Position numbers and translations under genes: made by a program. A stretch of 64,000 nt of DNA from Nemertoderma westbladi (taxonomy: Eukaryota; Xenacoelomorpha; Nemertodermatida; Nemertodermatidae): positions 123,770-187,769 of the forward strand of contig JAUCBJ010004630.1 in assembly GCA_032718475.1 (NCBI GenBank). The letters are read 5' to 3'. The notes under the pieces are model-generated. The model searched no databases and was not told where the DNA came from. It worked only from the letters and a program-made list of their open reading frames with translations. Below, piece by piece: positions 1 to 8,837 of this stretch (its first letter is position 1; each line of letters starts with the position of its first letter).

Positions 1-536
1 TGGTTAACGTCCCCAGACAAGTTTTGGAATAAATCGGTGCCCATCTTAAATATTAAATATTTAATATTTATAAAAATCTATTAAAACAAATGTTATAATA
101 GAGTAAATGCAGACAAATAAACTCTAATAGATAACTTTACTCTATAGAGTAAATGCTAAGAAATTAACTCTAGAAATTCTAGAAATCCAAAATCTGTTAA
201 AATTCAGATCTTTTAAAATTCTAGTCGATTAAGATATCGTAGCACTTACCGAACTCTTAAAAGGACAAATTTCCTAGAATTAAGGATCCTAGTCCCCAGA
301 CATGCTCTGGAATAAAAATGTGTCTATTTTAGTGTCAAATAATACAATTTACGGGAATAATTTTAAATTCATGTCCTCTCATGAATTTGATAAATTGTCA
401 TTTTATACAATTTATAACATTCCCAAAATTCCATTAATTAATAGATCATGGGAGCGGAGATTCACCCTATTAAATATATGAGTGAGAGAGAATCTCCAAT
501 GTATAGTCAATAGCCGATAAAATTCATAAAATTGAC

Positions 537-1238
537 TGTTCACCGCATTATTTTACTTCTGTTTACGGTATTTATTAATTGTTGTTATATTAATGGATAT
601 TGCTGTTATATTTGGAGAATACCGATAAATAATCATAAACCCCTCAATCTTCTTGATTACTGAGGTAAGAGGAACAGGTTTACCGGTAGCAGCTGCGACT
701 TACATTATAGTGGTTTTTGTGTGAATTAAATGCTATTTCATAATCCCTACGTGTGTCAGTTGCAACCCTCCTTATATATGATCAAATTCAGTGACGGTCG
801 GCAGATTAGTGTGAACTAGTGTGAAGTAGTGTGAAGTCGTGTGAAGTAGTGTGAAGGTTAATAAAGCATCTCCTAAAGAATGCGCTGTTTACAAAACTCT
901 GTGGCCATCTAGTTGTGATTAGTATAAGTCATAACTCTGTTTTATACTTAAAGCGCCACGTCCTAAAGGAACTGTTAATATTTCCCCGAAAGTAAATATA
1001 TTTGTCAGAGATTATATAGTAACGATCAATCGAATAATACAGTAGGTCTACACTGCAATAACTTCCAAGGCATCCGAATCCAGTCTCCCATACAGTGGGT
1101 GATTGGTCGCGCACGGACTGGCTTCGGCTGATGTAACTTCAGTACACTAGGTAATCGATATAGGCCAAAGTCGATTTATAAACAAGAGGACAACTAAAAT
1201 TGGCAGGTTTAACTGCTAAAGTTCTAAAAGCGCGAACA
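537..1238 (+). repeat. Short LTR (about 702 bp) of the third BEL-family element
   Basis: The proposed ends are TGTTC at 537 and GAACA at 1238, giving the TG...CA ends and short inverted repeat expected of an LTR. The 3' two thirds align with the BEL-1 LTR (for example the segments around 960-1000 and 1200-1238). The upstream U3 part of the 1.24 kb LTR is absent. Similarity to the internal region of BEL-1 stops just before 537, which supports the start. The second LTR lies outside the window, so the ends and the target duplication cannot be confirmed. Confidence 0.6.
807..856 (+). repeat. Five tandem copies of a 10-bp unit inside the short LTR
   Basis: The unit TAGTGTGAAG repeats five times with two single-base variants. 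It is absent from the matching part of the BEL-1 LTRs, so it expanded in this subfamily. It may be a simple expansion or a cluster of protein-binding sites. Confidence 0.85.
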
Positions 1239-1820
1239 AACTTTCTAGAACAACTAAATACAAGATGGAATATCATGAAAATTTCCAGAAGGTCGGAGTA
1301 ACTATCGAGACACACCTGGAACCTAAAAAAATTGTAATTTTTTTGTGTCTATGTTTGAGGGTCACTTAATTGCACCAAAAACCCAAAATGACACATTTAT
1401 TTTCGAAGTTTATATTAGAAATACATTTGATAATTGTTTTAAACAGATTCTGTTTTTAGAGGTTCCACAATTGTGTCTCACTACTAAAAACCCTTCTGCG
1501 AAAATTTCAGCCTATTCCATCAAGCCGTTCTCGAGAAAAAGGTACATTAATTTCGAAATTTCACGTAAAATAAGATGCTGAGAAAAACGCACTTTAAGTT
1601 TTCAAACCTTCCCGCTAATTTTATGTAAAACGCAGGAAATTTAAAAAATAAGCCAAAATATAATAAACTACTCCAGCGAAAATTTACCAACCAAAATTTA
1701 CGAACCAAAATTTACGATTTAGGGGTTTTCGTAGTCGCTGAATTTATTTCTGATATATGTTTTAATGTTTGATGATATCTGAACTGCCTGTGTGTCTGTC
1801 ATTCTGTCTGTCTGTCTGTC
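1239..1820. other. Intergenic flank of BEL-1, no gene seen
   Basis: AT-rich sequence with only a short unsupported ORF (1345-1581). The stretch 1721-1800 resembles 20103-20190 on the other side of BEL-1, so this locus carries a dispersed or tandem low-copy repeat associated with GTCTG/CAGAC tracts. The last five bases (1816-1820, CTGTC) are the left copy of the BEL-1 target duplication. Confidence 0.6.
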
Positions 1821-1822
1821 TG
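1803..1822. repeat. (TCTG)n microsatellite at the BEL-1 insertion point
   Basis: About four to five TCTG units run directly into the first bases of the BEL-1 LTR. BEL-1 inserted into this tetranucleotide tract, and CTGTC continues on the far side at 20034. Confidence 0.9.
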
Positions 1823-3059
1823 TACGCGCTTTTGGAGACCTTTAGCAGTTTAACCTGCCAAAATTTATATGTCTTTAGTTGGTAAATTGACTTTATAAGA
1901 TGACAAGATTTAATACAAAATAAACACAACATTAGCCGAAGCCAGCCTGTGCGCGTTCATTCACCCGATGGTTACACCCGGGAGACTGGATTCGTATGCT
2001 TAGATTTATTGCAGTGAAGCCTACATGTATTATTCGATTGATCACTAATATATAATCTCTGGCAAATATTATTCACTTTCGGGAAATATTAGCAGTTCCT
2101 TTAGGACGTGGCGCTCTATCTATGTAAACAAAGCTATGACTTATACTAAACACAACGATATGGCTTAGAATTCACGTATGAGACGCATTCTTTAGGAAAT
2201 GCTTAGTTATCAGTCTCACTCACTATCATACACACTACCTGTACCGCACAATACTGCTCACTGGTTTGCCGACAGTCACTGACTTTGATCACGTATAAAG
2301 AGAATAGCAATTGACTCATGTAGTGGCTATCAAATAGCATTATATTCACTACAAACCACTATAATATAAGTCGCAATCGTTATATGTAAACTGTCTCTCT
2401 AACCTGTAGTGTATCAAGAAGATTGGGAAATTTGGGTTATTTGGCGATATTCTTCAACTAATAACATCCAACTAACTGACACAAATAATTACAAACAGTA
2501 AAAGCAGTAAGACGGTAGGTTAAGATATGTAAATAAGTATGATTGTTCCGAGATGAGTTAGTCCGATAACAGTTATACGCTCTATAATCTAAGCCTACTA
2601 ATGTTTCTTATAAAGTCTGAAAACAAGTGATTCCAGAGCCGTTCTTGTGGCCTAGAATAACCAACACTGACTCGCCCAGCACAAATCCGTCGAATATCTT
2701 CACAGGTAAAGGGTAAATCGCCCTGATTGGCTGTTAAGCGGAACAAAGAAACCATGTGTCCAATGGCCCTTTCCACGTCAGCAGTCAGCTGGTAGATGTC
2801 GTAATCTGAATCCTTCCCACGACATGGTGATAGAGAAAATGCCGTATTGCGGGTTTTTGTACCTTACTATGTCCGCTAAAGCATACATCCAGAAGAATTA
2901 CTTTTATGTCCGTTAAAAACACCTATACGGTACTTTGCGGGCCAGGGAACGGATTATATCCGTAAACGCTTTTACAGTAGGTTTTAGAGTATTTGAGCGC
3001 ACGGGGGAAATCTGGATTGCGGAGCGAAGGACTAGTTATATCCCACAGAAGCTTTTACA
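1821..3059 (-). repeat. BEL-1 3' LTR (1239 bp)
   Basis: Direct repeat of 18799-20033. On the element's sense strand it begins TGTAAAAGC and ends GCGCGTACA. It holds an extra CCAA, absent from the other LTR, near 2660. An AATAAA on the sense strand at 2010-2005 could serve as polyadenylation signal. Short ORFs within it have no support as genes. Confidence 0.95.
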
Positions 3060-3067
3060 CCGCTCCC
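3060..3067 (-). promoter_or_regulatory. Polypurine tract of BEL-1
   Basis: GGGAGCGG on the sense strand directly abuts the 3' LTR, the expected position for priming plus-strand DNA synthesis. The same octamer abuts the BEL-2 3' LTR at 46691-46698. Confidence 0.75.
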
Positions 3068-3137
3068 AGAAAATGAGATTGAAGTCTATAAAATATACAA
3101 AATCGCAGTTTCTAATATACATAAATACTCTAAACAG

Positions 3138-3791
3138 TTAGTCTTTCTTGCGCGGACGGCGTTTACGCAGTTTTTTAAAGCTAGCCAGAGTCTTTTTCTC
3201 TTTGGGGCGAGCCACTTTACAAGGAGGGCTATAACTCCTGGGTGAAGGGTGCAATATAATTGCATCAGAAGGTGCAGGATTGTGGTCGGTGTATCCGCCG
3301 GTTGAAGTGCCTGGTAGGTTGACATCAACTTCGGGGGACTGGGGTCTAACGGCCTTTAGAGCGTGTTTTAGGATGGCTGCTTTTACGGGTCCTTTACGCG
3401 TGGTCTGAACGAGAGCCGTGGGTGGACCATAGGCCGTTAGAAACTGCCTTGGTTTAATGGTTCTTTCCAACTCGCGTTCGCGGGCTCGATATTCGTAAGG
3501 CCGTCGATATACTTCTTGTAACTCAGGGTGTGAGTTAACGAATACTTCTCCATAATCAGGGTCGTGACGGATAAAATTAATTAAGTGATAGGAATGAATA
3601 TCACTGGGATTAACTCTTCTGAGGAATTTGCGCACAAACTTAGTCGAAATGCATTCTCCGACGCGCTTCAGTAGTTCGTAACTCGGTATGCGTGTTTTCT
3701 GTTCGACAGAAGCGAATAGGTAAGGATGGAACGCATAAACTCCTTCGTAAGCGCGTCCAGGGTAATATCGGTGACGTGAGTTACAATGCAA
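3138..3791 (-). CDS. Accessory ORF C of BEL-1 (C-terminal part of a split B/C protein)
   Basis: 217 codons overlapping ORF B by 124 nt in another frame. No recognised domain. The first half is rich in charged and aromatic residues. The second half is proline- and serine-rich and ends in a strongly basic tail (KKLRKRRPRKKD) resembling a nuclear-localisation or nucleic-acid-binding tail. In BEL-2 the homologous frame (46769-47665) is continuous with the zinc-knuckle part of ORF B. BEL-1 lacks one base within the CCCAGC at about 3808-3813, where BEL-2 has CCCAAGC. C is therefore best read as the frameshifted C-terminus of B, although regulated frameshifting cannot be excluded. The stop lies just before the polypurine tract. 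Confidence 0.7.
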   Translation of the reverse strand: MHCNSRHRYYPGRAYEGVYAFHPYLFASVEQKTRIPSYELLKRVGECISTKFVRKFLRRVNPSDIHSYHLINFIRHDPDYGEVFVNSHPELQEVYRRPYEYRARERELERTIKPRQFLTAYGPPTALVQTTRKGPVKAAILKHALKAVRPQSPEVDVNLPGTSTGGYTDHNPAPSDAIILHPSPRSYSPPCKVARPKEKKTLASFKKLRKRRPRKKD

Positions 3792-5143
3792 ATCAGCGTT
3801 CGCTTCCCAGCTCTGATATAACGGAGTGTAATCAATTCATCTACACTTTCTAAATCGTTATTAAATGGACAATCAAAGCTGGCGTGTCCTTTCAGTTGAC
3901 AATGGTGGCATTGCGTCATAAATTGGGGACAGACTGCAAAAATGTGCGAACTATTGAGTCGACAATAGGCACAGTAAATTTCCATCGACGGTTGTTCGTG
4001 GAAATAAGAACATGGAGTGTTCGTGCCCATGGGCGTAATATGGTCTCTAGATGCGCATAACCGACAACGCTGTCGATCAACATAGTTGGCATGGTGATAA
4101 TCGTACGCAGTGAGACACTGTGGACCTTGATACCATTCTAGGATATAATCGTTGTCGCTGTTCCGGGGCGTGGTAGGTTGAATCTCCTCGGATTCTAGAC
4201 ATATTGGTTCGTCTTCCCATTGCATAGCTGAGGTGGGCGTAGCTGTCTCTTCCGGTGGACCTACTGTTTGAATTTCCACGACAGAATAACCTGTGGTGAT
4301 TCGAGGTCTTTGAATAACAGAGGAATGCAAATTCGATATACAAATATCCTTAAAAATGGCAAATCCAGCACTATCTAACTTCTCAGCGGCTGAGTTTCTT
4401 AGGCTGAGTTTGGTCAACGCGCGGTCTTTAAATTGGCTATCCACGTTACGGAACGGCGTTAAAAATCGTCGGAAACATTCAAAGCGGATGAATTTATTAT
4501 GTTCATCTAGCTTAGCGAGTTTGGTCCCAAGTACTAATGGATGGGCGCGTATAGTACGACTGCACACATCGGCTAGCCAACCGGAAAGTGCGGTGTTTTC
4601 AAAGATCGTGTAGATAGCTAAGGAGGGACGGAGTGGAACACTCATGAAGCTATACACGGCGCCAGGTGCGGTCAATGGTCCGTCAAAGTATAATCGGGAA
4701 TAATGGTCTCCATATACTTGTTGATAGTTTATGGGATTCCATCCGTATTCCTGAAAGGCAAGATGTCCGATGGAAGTTCGTTGAACTTTGGTAATATTGC
4801 TAGACGTATTAGCATACATGGTGCGGAAGAAACCTCGGCCTTCTGCCCAGGGAGCAATTAACTGCGTATCCACGAAAGGATGTGGTATATCCTCCATATT
4901 CCGAAAATCGTTTTGGAGATCTCCATAAACAGCGGAACCGATTTTAAGGATTCTTTCGTTGAACAACATCTCGAGCACGGGCTGTGGTAACATCGATCCA
5001 TCGATACCCATGGCCGGTTTGCGTTCGGTGTCGATGACGTAACGCTGCGCAAGTGCGAATTGACCATGTCGGAGATTCTTTTGTGTTTCGGTGAGAGTTT
5101 CAAAAGAATAATCAATCACGTCGGAACACGCTCGAGTAAACAC
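3668..5143 (-). CDS. Accessory ORF B of BEL-1: unrecognised zinc-knuckle protein
   Basis: 491 codons, counted from a GTG. There is no ATG in this frame between the upstream stop near 5215 and codon 45, and the frame overlaps the end of ORF A by about 100 nt. It is thus either translated by frameshifting from A, spliced, or begins at Met45. The N-terminal 300 residues are of mixed composition and not recognised. From about residue 358 there is a cysteine-rich region: a CxxC pair, a CX2CX5HX4C knuckle starting at C391, and a canonical retroviral-type CX2CX4HX4C knuckle at C412-C425. Such knuckles usually bind RNA or single-stranded DNA. No signal peptide or membrane segment was seen, which argues against an envelope protein despite its env-like position. 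Confidence 0.75.
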   Translation of the reverse strand: MFTRACSDVIDYSFETLTETQKNLRHGQFALAQRYVIDTERKPAMGIDGSMLPQPVLEMLFNERILKIGSAVYGDLQNDFRNMEDIPHPFVDTQLIAPWAEGRGFFRTMYANTSSNITKVQRTSIGHLAFQEYGWNPINYQQVYGDHYSRLYFDGPLTAPGAVYSFMSVPLRPSLAIYTIFENTALSGWLADVCSRTIRAHPLVLGTKLAKLDEHNKFIRFECFRRFLTPFRNVDSQFKDRALTKLSLRNSAAEKLDSAGFAIFKDICISNLHSSVIQRPRITTGYSVVEIQTVGPPEETATPTSAMQWEDEPICLESEEIQPTTPRNSDNDYILEWYQGPQCLTAYDYHHANYVDRQRCRLCASRDHITPMGTNTPCSYFHEQPSMEIYCAYCRLNSSHIFAVCPQFMTQCHHCQLKGHASFDCPFNNDLESVDELITLRYIRAGKRTLICIVTHVTDITLDALTKEFMRSILTYSLLSNRKHAYRVTNY

Positions 5144-7374
5144 GTGGGAGAACCGGCTAATCCGCGTATGTGGATCATGCGCGTGATTCCTAATTCTCCG
5201 ACCGGAACGCTGCCTTCATTATCGTAGGTGACGACTCCATACATCTCAATGATATTAAGAGTTTCATTCCACTCTTTTGTAGCGTTCTCGAGGGTCATCC
5301 CTACTGGATGCCACAAGGTGGCGCATTGGTTAGCGTCAGGGAGATCTCTATACTTCAGGGATTGAGTGTTACACGTCTCCATATTTCCCTGTCTTTGTAT
5401 TCTTTCCTCCTCGAATAATACGTCGAGATTCCAATGGACTAATCGAGTTTTAATGAATCCATCGAGGTTATAGGGAGGTGTTGCATCATTCTCAATTCTA
5501 GAGATGTTATATGGTTTTCTAAATGAGTTTACCTTTACTAACTGATCCAGATGTTTCTGTAATTGCTCGATTTCGACAATGTCTAGAGGATTTATTAGCG
5601 GTAGAAACTTTAAGTTATGCGTCGGATCTTCCGGTTTTATCAGATAATATTGAGTCAGATTAACGTAATAAGGGTGGTCTTTAATCCCATAAAACGAGTT
5701 CGTTAAAGGTCTAGCGCGTATGTTGACATCGTGTACCATACGACGGACAAGATCCGCTCGATCGTCCGGAGGTTCAACGAGTATACCGTCAACACGAGCA
5801 GCTTCGATTGGCGGACGCTGTAACATGGGGGCGTCGGCGATAAGATCGCGTGATCTTATACTGATATCAACCGGTTGGGGTTGTGCCGTCGCGAAGAGTT
5901 TGTCTCCGAAATGGGGAATCATCGAGGGGTGACGGATGGTTTTAGAGTAGAGATCCGTCATAAGGATTTGGGCTTCGGGTTGGGCTAAAGCGGCCTCTTC
6001 CCTCTCGTCCATTTCCGTATGCTTCTTTTCGAGTTGGTTCTCCTCCACTCGTTGTTGTAGACGCTCGTCCAGAAACTCCTGTAGGGAATACGTGCGTCCA
6101 AGCTCGATATCTTCCTCTAGGTTTTGGATTTCTCGATCAAACTGTGGTAAGGCTAACTCTTTCACCGCTTGGACTTGTTGCTGTAATTTACGTTTCTCTA
6201 AGCAATCCTGTGTTCCCTTCCCGATTTTCTGTCGAATAGCATCTAAAGCATTTCTTATAACGCTCTCCTCGACTTCCGTGACAGATTGCATCGGGGTTAA
6301 TCCGGGACGGTTGTAAGGATTAAATGGCGATGTCAGATGCCCGCGTCCCAATCCGGCTAAGTAGGATGGGCGAATGTCTAAAGAACCCACTACCGGAGTA
6401 CCACTTATTAATTGCTCGGGTAACACTAAATCTTTGAACAGAGAATATAGTTCGGGAGGATCAGTGATACTGTTAGGATCAAGAGTTTGAGGTCTCACCA
6501 GGGAATGAGGAGGCCTGACTGAGTATTCCGGAACTCTGATCATGGGTTTATTTAGTGATCGTTTGAGGCGAGCGATCGTGGGTGATACATCGAACAGGTT
6601 TCGCTCGAAACTCCCATACGTATAACGCGTAAAACTGTGTTTAGCGCAACGTCTCCGCGGATGTTTATGTCTTTCCGTTTGTTGGTTGGGTCTAGGGCAT
6701 TCGTCACAATAATACCAAAGACGTACGTCCTGTAGAGGAAACGCGGGTGATCGTTCTCCAGTTTTACAATATTCCTCCATTTGTTCAAAGCTATCGGGAA
6801 CAACGGGTAGTGGACGATCGGCGGTGAGATACATCATAGTGAAATAGAGTCGTTTGAGTTCTACCATAGGGTCGTGATGTATACCTTGAGGATATCGAGT
6901 CTCTAGGTTCTGTTGACTGGCAATATTGAGATAGGTTTCTCTCAAAAATTCCAGGTAGTCGTTGAAGTCGATACGTTTATCTGGTTCCTCAACGTTTTCT
7001 CTTTCAAGTCGGTTGCGAATAGAGTTCTCGTGGTCTATTCTCGGTTTATCGTTACGACTCCGCTGGGTATGGTACTTAAATAAAACCATTTCCCTTTCGG
7101 TGTCTATATCGTCAGTATCATGTAAATCGATAGGATGGCCGGTAGTTAGGAAGTCCATATACGTACCATTACGATGTGTATAGCGAGCCGTGAATTTTCT
7201 ATAGTCCAATTCACGCGTGAGTTGCTCTTGAGACATCGACGGTTCGATATAACGACCATCGTCTTCCGTAGTAGTAGGATCGGGTTCCCCACTTATCAAG
7301 CTATCCACAAACGCTTGCAAAGGTAGAGTATATCGCTCCCTGATACCAAGATCATCTTCTATCAGCTCCGTCAT
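5116..7374 (-). CDS. Accessory ORF A of BEL-1: large unrecognised protein
   Basis: 752 codons from an ATG at 7374, preceded on the sense strand by GATAGCAG, which could be a splice acceptor for a subgenomic mRNA. The start context is conserved in BEL-2 (48220). The N-terminus is acidic and hydrophilic. At about residues 225-250 a CDEC pair followed by several His and a further Cys and His could bind zinc. Residues about 370-470 are Glu/Gln/Arg-rich with heptad-like spacing, probably a coiled coil. No protease, polymerase, nuclease or membrane signature was recognised. The length without stops shows recent coding constraint. Its position between pol and the LTR is where env genes sit in some BEL elements, but nothing in it looks like a glycoprotein. 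Confidence 0.8.
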   Translation of the reverse strand: MTELIEDDLGIRERYTLPLQAFVDSLISGEPDPTTTEDDGRYIEPSMSQEQLTRELDYRKFTARYTHRNGTYMDFLTTGHPIDLHDTDDIDTEREMVLFKYHTQRSRNDKPRIDHENSIRNRLERENVEEPDKRIDFNDYLEFLRETYLNIASQQNLETRYPQGIHHDPMVELKRLYFTMMYLTADRPLPVVPDSFEQMEEYCKTGERSPAFPLQDVRLWYYCDECPRPNQQTERHKHPRRRCAKHSFTRYTYGSFERNLFDVSPTIARLKRSLNKPMIRVPEYSVRPPHSLVRPQTLDPNSITDPPELYSLFKDLVLPEQLISGTPVVGSLDIRPSYLAGLGRGHLTSPFNPYNRPGLTPMQSVTEVEESVIRNALDAIRQKIGKGTQDCLEKRKLQQQVQAVKELALPQFDREIQNLEEDIELGRTYSLQEFLDERLQQRVEENQLEKKHTEMDEREEAALAQPEAQILMTDLYSKTIRHPSMIPHFGDKLFATAQPQPVDISIRSRDLIADAPMLQRPPIEAARVDGILVEPPDDRADLVRRMVHDVNIRARPLTNSFYGIKDHPYYVNLTQYYLIKPEDPTHNLKFLPLINPLDIVEIEQLQKHLDQLVKVNSFRKPYNISRIENDATPPYNLDGFIKTRLVHWNLDVLFEEERIQRQGNMETCNTQSLKYRDLPDANQCATLWHPVGMTLENATKEWNETLNIIEMYGVVTYDNEGSVPVGELGITRMIHIRGLAGSPTCLLERVPT

Positions 7375-8024
7375 ATCTGCTATCGGAGTTTATTAATGTT
7401 TCAACGAGTTTATATTGTATATTTTAGGCGAGCGGGCGTCGCTGCCTAACACTCTCGGCCCCCCGGACAATGGGATTCTCAGCGCCGATGTACCATTGTC
7501 GCAGTGTTTACGCCAACGTAGTAGCAACAGCACGACAACGATAACCGGCACAAGTCACTCCACTGTCCGTCCCAAAGGCTTGGATCCACTTGAGGTTCTT
7601 TATATAGGAGAGTTAGGTCTACTTTTACGATTGCGACTAGCTACTGTAAACACACTTTAGTAGCAACATTCACCTACAAACGCACAAATTCCACACAACT
7701 GTCACCAATTATAAGCATACAGGCCATTTGTCCGTTAGTCAGTGCCTTCCAGAATGTCACGTTGTTATTGCGTATCCTTGGATACTAAACAGTGTGCTAT
7801 GTAATCTCTATACTAGGCAATGGGACAAGCTTTCTATTGCTCCTTTAACTCGTTTCTAATTCTAGCGTGGGTGTTGCCATGGTGACATTATGGAAAGCTA
7901 GCGGTAGAATTAGGGTAATTCTCATGCATACAGATCTGGGATGCTATTTAATAGTAATTCTTTAATTGTCAATATCCTCTTTATGCGTGATTTTATTAAT
8001 TTTATCGGCTCTTGACTATATATT

Positions 8025-8066
8025 GGAGATTCTCACACTCTAACACACTCAATGGGATGAATCTCC
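8025..8066 (-). promoter_or_regulatory. Conserved 8-bp stem hairpin in the BEL post-pol spacer
   Basis: GGAGATTC and GAATCTCC flank a loop of about 26 nt. The same arms occur in BEL-2 (48859-48900) and the third element (456-497) although the loop sequences differ. Conserved arms with a variable loop point to an RNA or DNA structure. Confidence 0.6.
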
Positions 8067-8072
8067 GCTCCC
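8065..8072 (-). promoter_or_regulatory. Second (internal) copy of the polypurine octamer
   Basis: GGGAGCGG on the sense strand is identical to the tract next to the 3' LTR and is also present at 48899-48906 (BEL-2) and 450-457 (third element). It is either an internal (central) polypurine tract or the fossil tract of an ancestor whose LTR began close by. Confidence 0.5.
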
Positions 8073-8837
8073 ATGATCTATTAATTAATGAAATTTTGGG
8101 AATGTTATAAATTGCATAAAATGACAATTTATTAAATTCATTTTAAAGAGATGAATTTAAATTTATTCCCGTGAATTTTATTATTTGATGGTAAAGTGAC
8201 ATAATTTTATTCCAGAATTTTTCTGGGGACGTTAACCACTGCTTCTAGAATTTGTCTTTCAAGTATATTGGTGGGTGCCGCGATATCTTTAATCGACTAG
8301 AATTACAGATGGTCAAAGGTGTAACAGATTTATTTGCGTTTTACGCTACTGTTAGAGGGACATCACGCTACTATATGTATTATTTAATATAAGGTAGAAG
8401 AGCAATATCGCACGAAGCAATGTCAGTGTGAAGAGGCAAGTCGTTTCCAAGGTCTACCCAGAGCTTGGTTTAGCCGAGACACGAGGATCTGAACTTTGCA
8501 TTCCTAATACTCTGCCTACCAATAATACCTAAATATAGTAGGAGCTTTATTGTACTTTTAATAAGTACGGACATGTCATCTTACTATAGTCTCGCATTTA
8601 TAATATAATACGGACAGTAAGGAAAGAGAAAATAATTATTTCTCGCCGTCGCACTAGATATATTATGTAATTACGTAATAAACACTAATATATTGCACTA
8701 ATCTACTAAATAATCTAAATAACATTCTACTAAATAAAATTAAATAAAACGATTATAGTAAAGTACATAATAATATTTACATATAAAAATAGAATAAAAT
8801 AGATAAATAATATAGTCATACACCCACTCCAGACGCG

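Larger units (their letters stand above)
1..1238 (+). mobile_element. 3' end of a third BEL-family element (plus strand, truncated by window edge)
   Basis: Bases 1-536 are similar, in reverse complement, to the untranslated segment that follows pol in the two larger BEL elements (about 7990-8240 and 48830-49230). This includes the shared GTTAACGTCCCCAGA start, the GGGAGCGG tract at 450-457 and the GGAGATTC/GAATCTCC hairpin at 456-497. Bases from about 600 to 1238 match the reverse complement of the BEL-1 LTR, at clearly lower identity than the BEL-1 LTRs show to each other. The element therefore runs on the plus strand and its gag-pol lies off the left edge. It passes straight from the post-pol segment into an LTR, with none of the accessory ORFs of BEL-1. 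It is an older or different subfamily. Confidence 0.75.
7375..8837 (-). other. BEL-1 spacer between pol and the accessory module
   Basis: Non-coding AT-rich sequence of about 1.46 kb. It contains a segment (about 7990-8240) shared with BEL-2 and, in inverse orientation, with the window start; this segment holds the conserved hairpin and a second GGGAGCGG tract. A short plus-strand ORF at 7415-7660 is not conserved in BEL-2 and is rejected. Confidence 0.7.

Noticed and set aside
929-1114. Small minus-strand ORF at the window start
   Set aside because: Lies inside the short LTR and is not open in the other LTRs.
3138-7374. Envelope gene, given the position after pol
   Set aside because: No signal peptide, membrane anchor or glycoprotein-like cysteine pattern seen; zinc knuckles and a basic tail fit a nucleic-acid-binding protein.
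7415-7660. Plus-strand ORF upstream of accessory ORF A
   Set aside because: Not conserved in the matching BEL-2 region (48250-48480), which carries indels that break the frame.
1-8240. DNA transposon with terminal inverted repeats at 1-540 and 7990-8240
   Set aside because: The apparent inverted repeats are the same post-pol segment of two BEL-family elements in opposite orientation; the LTRs and target duplication at 1816-1820/20034-20038 give the real boundaries.
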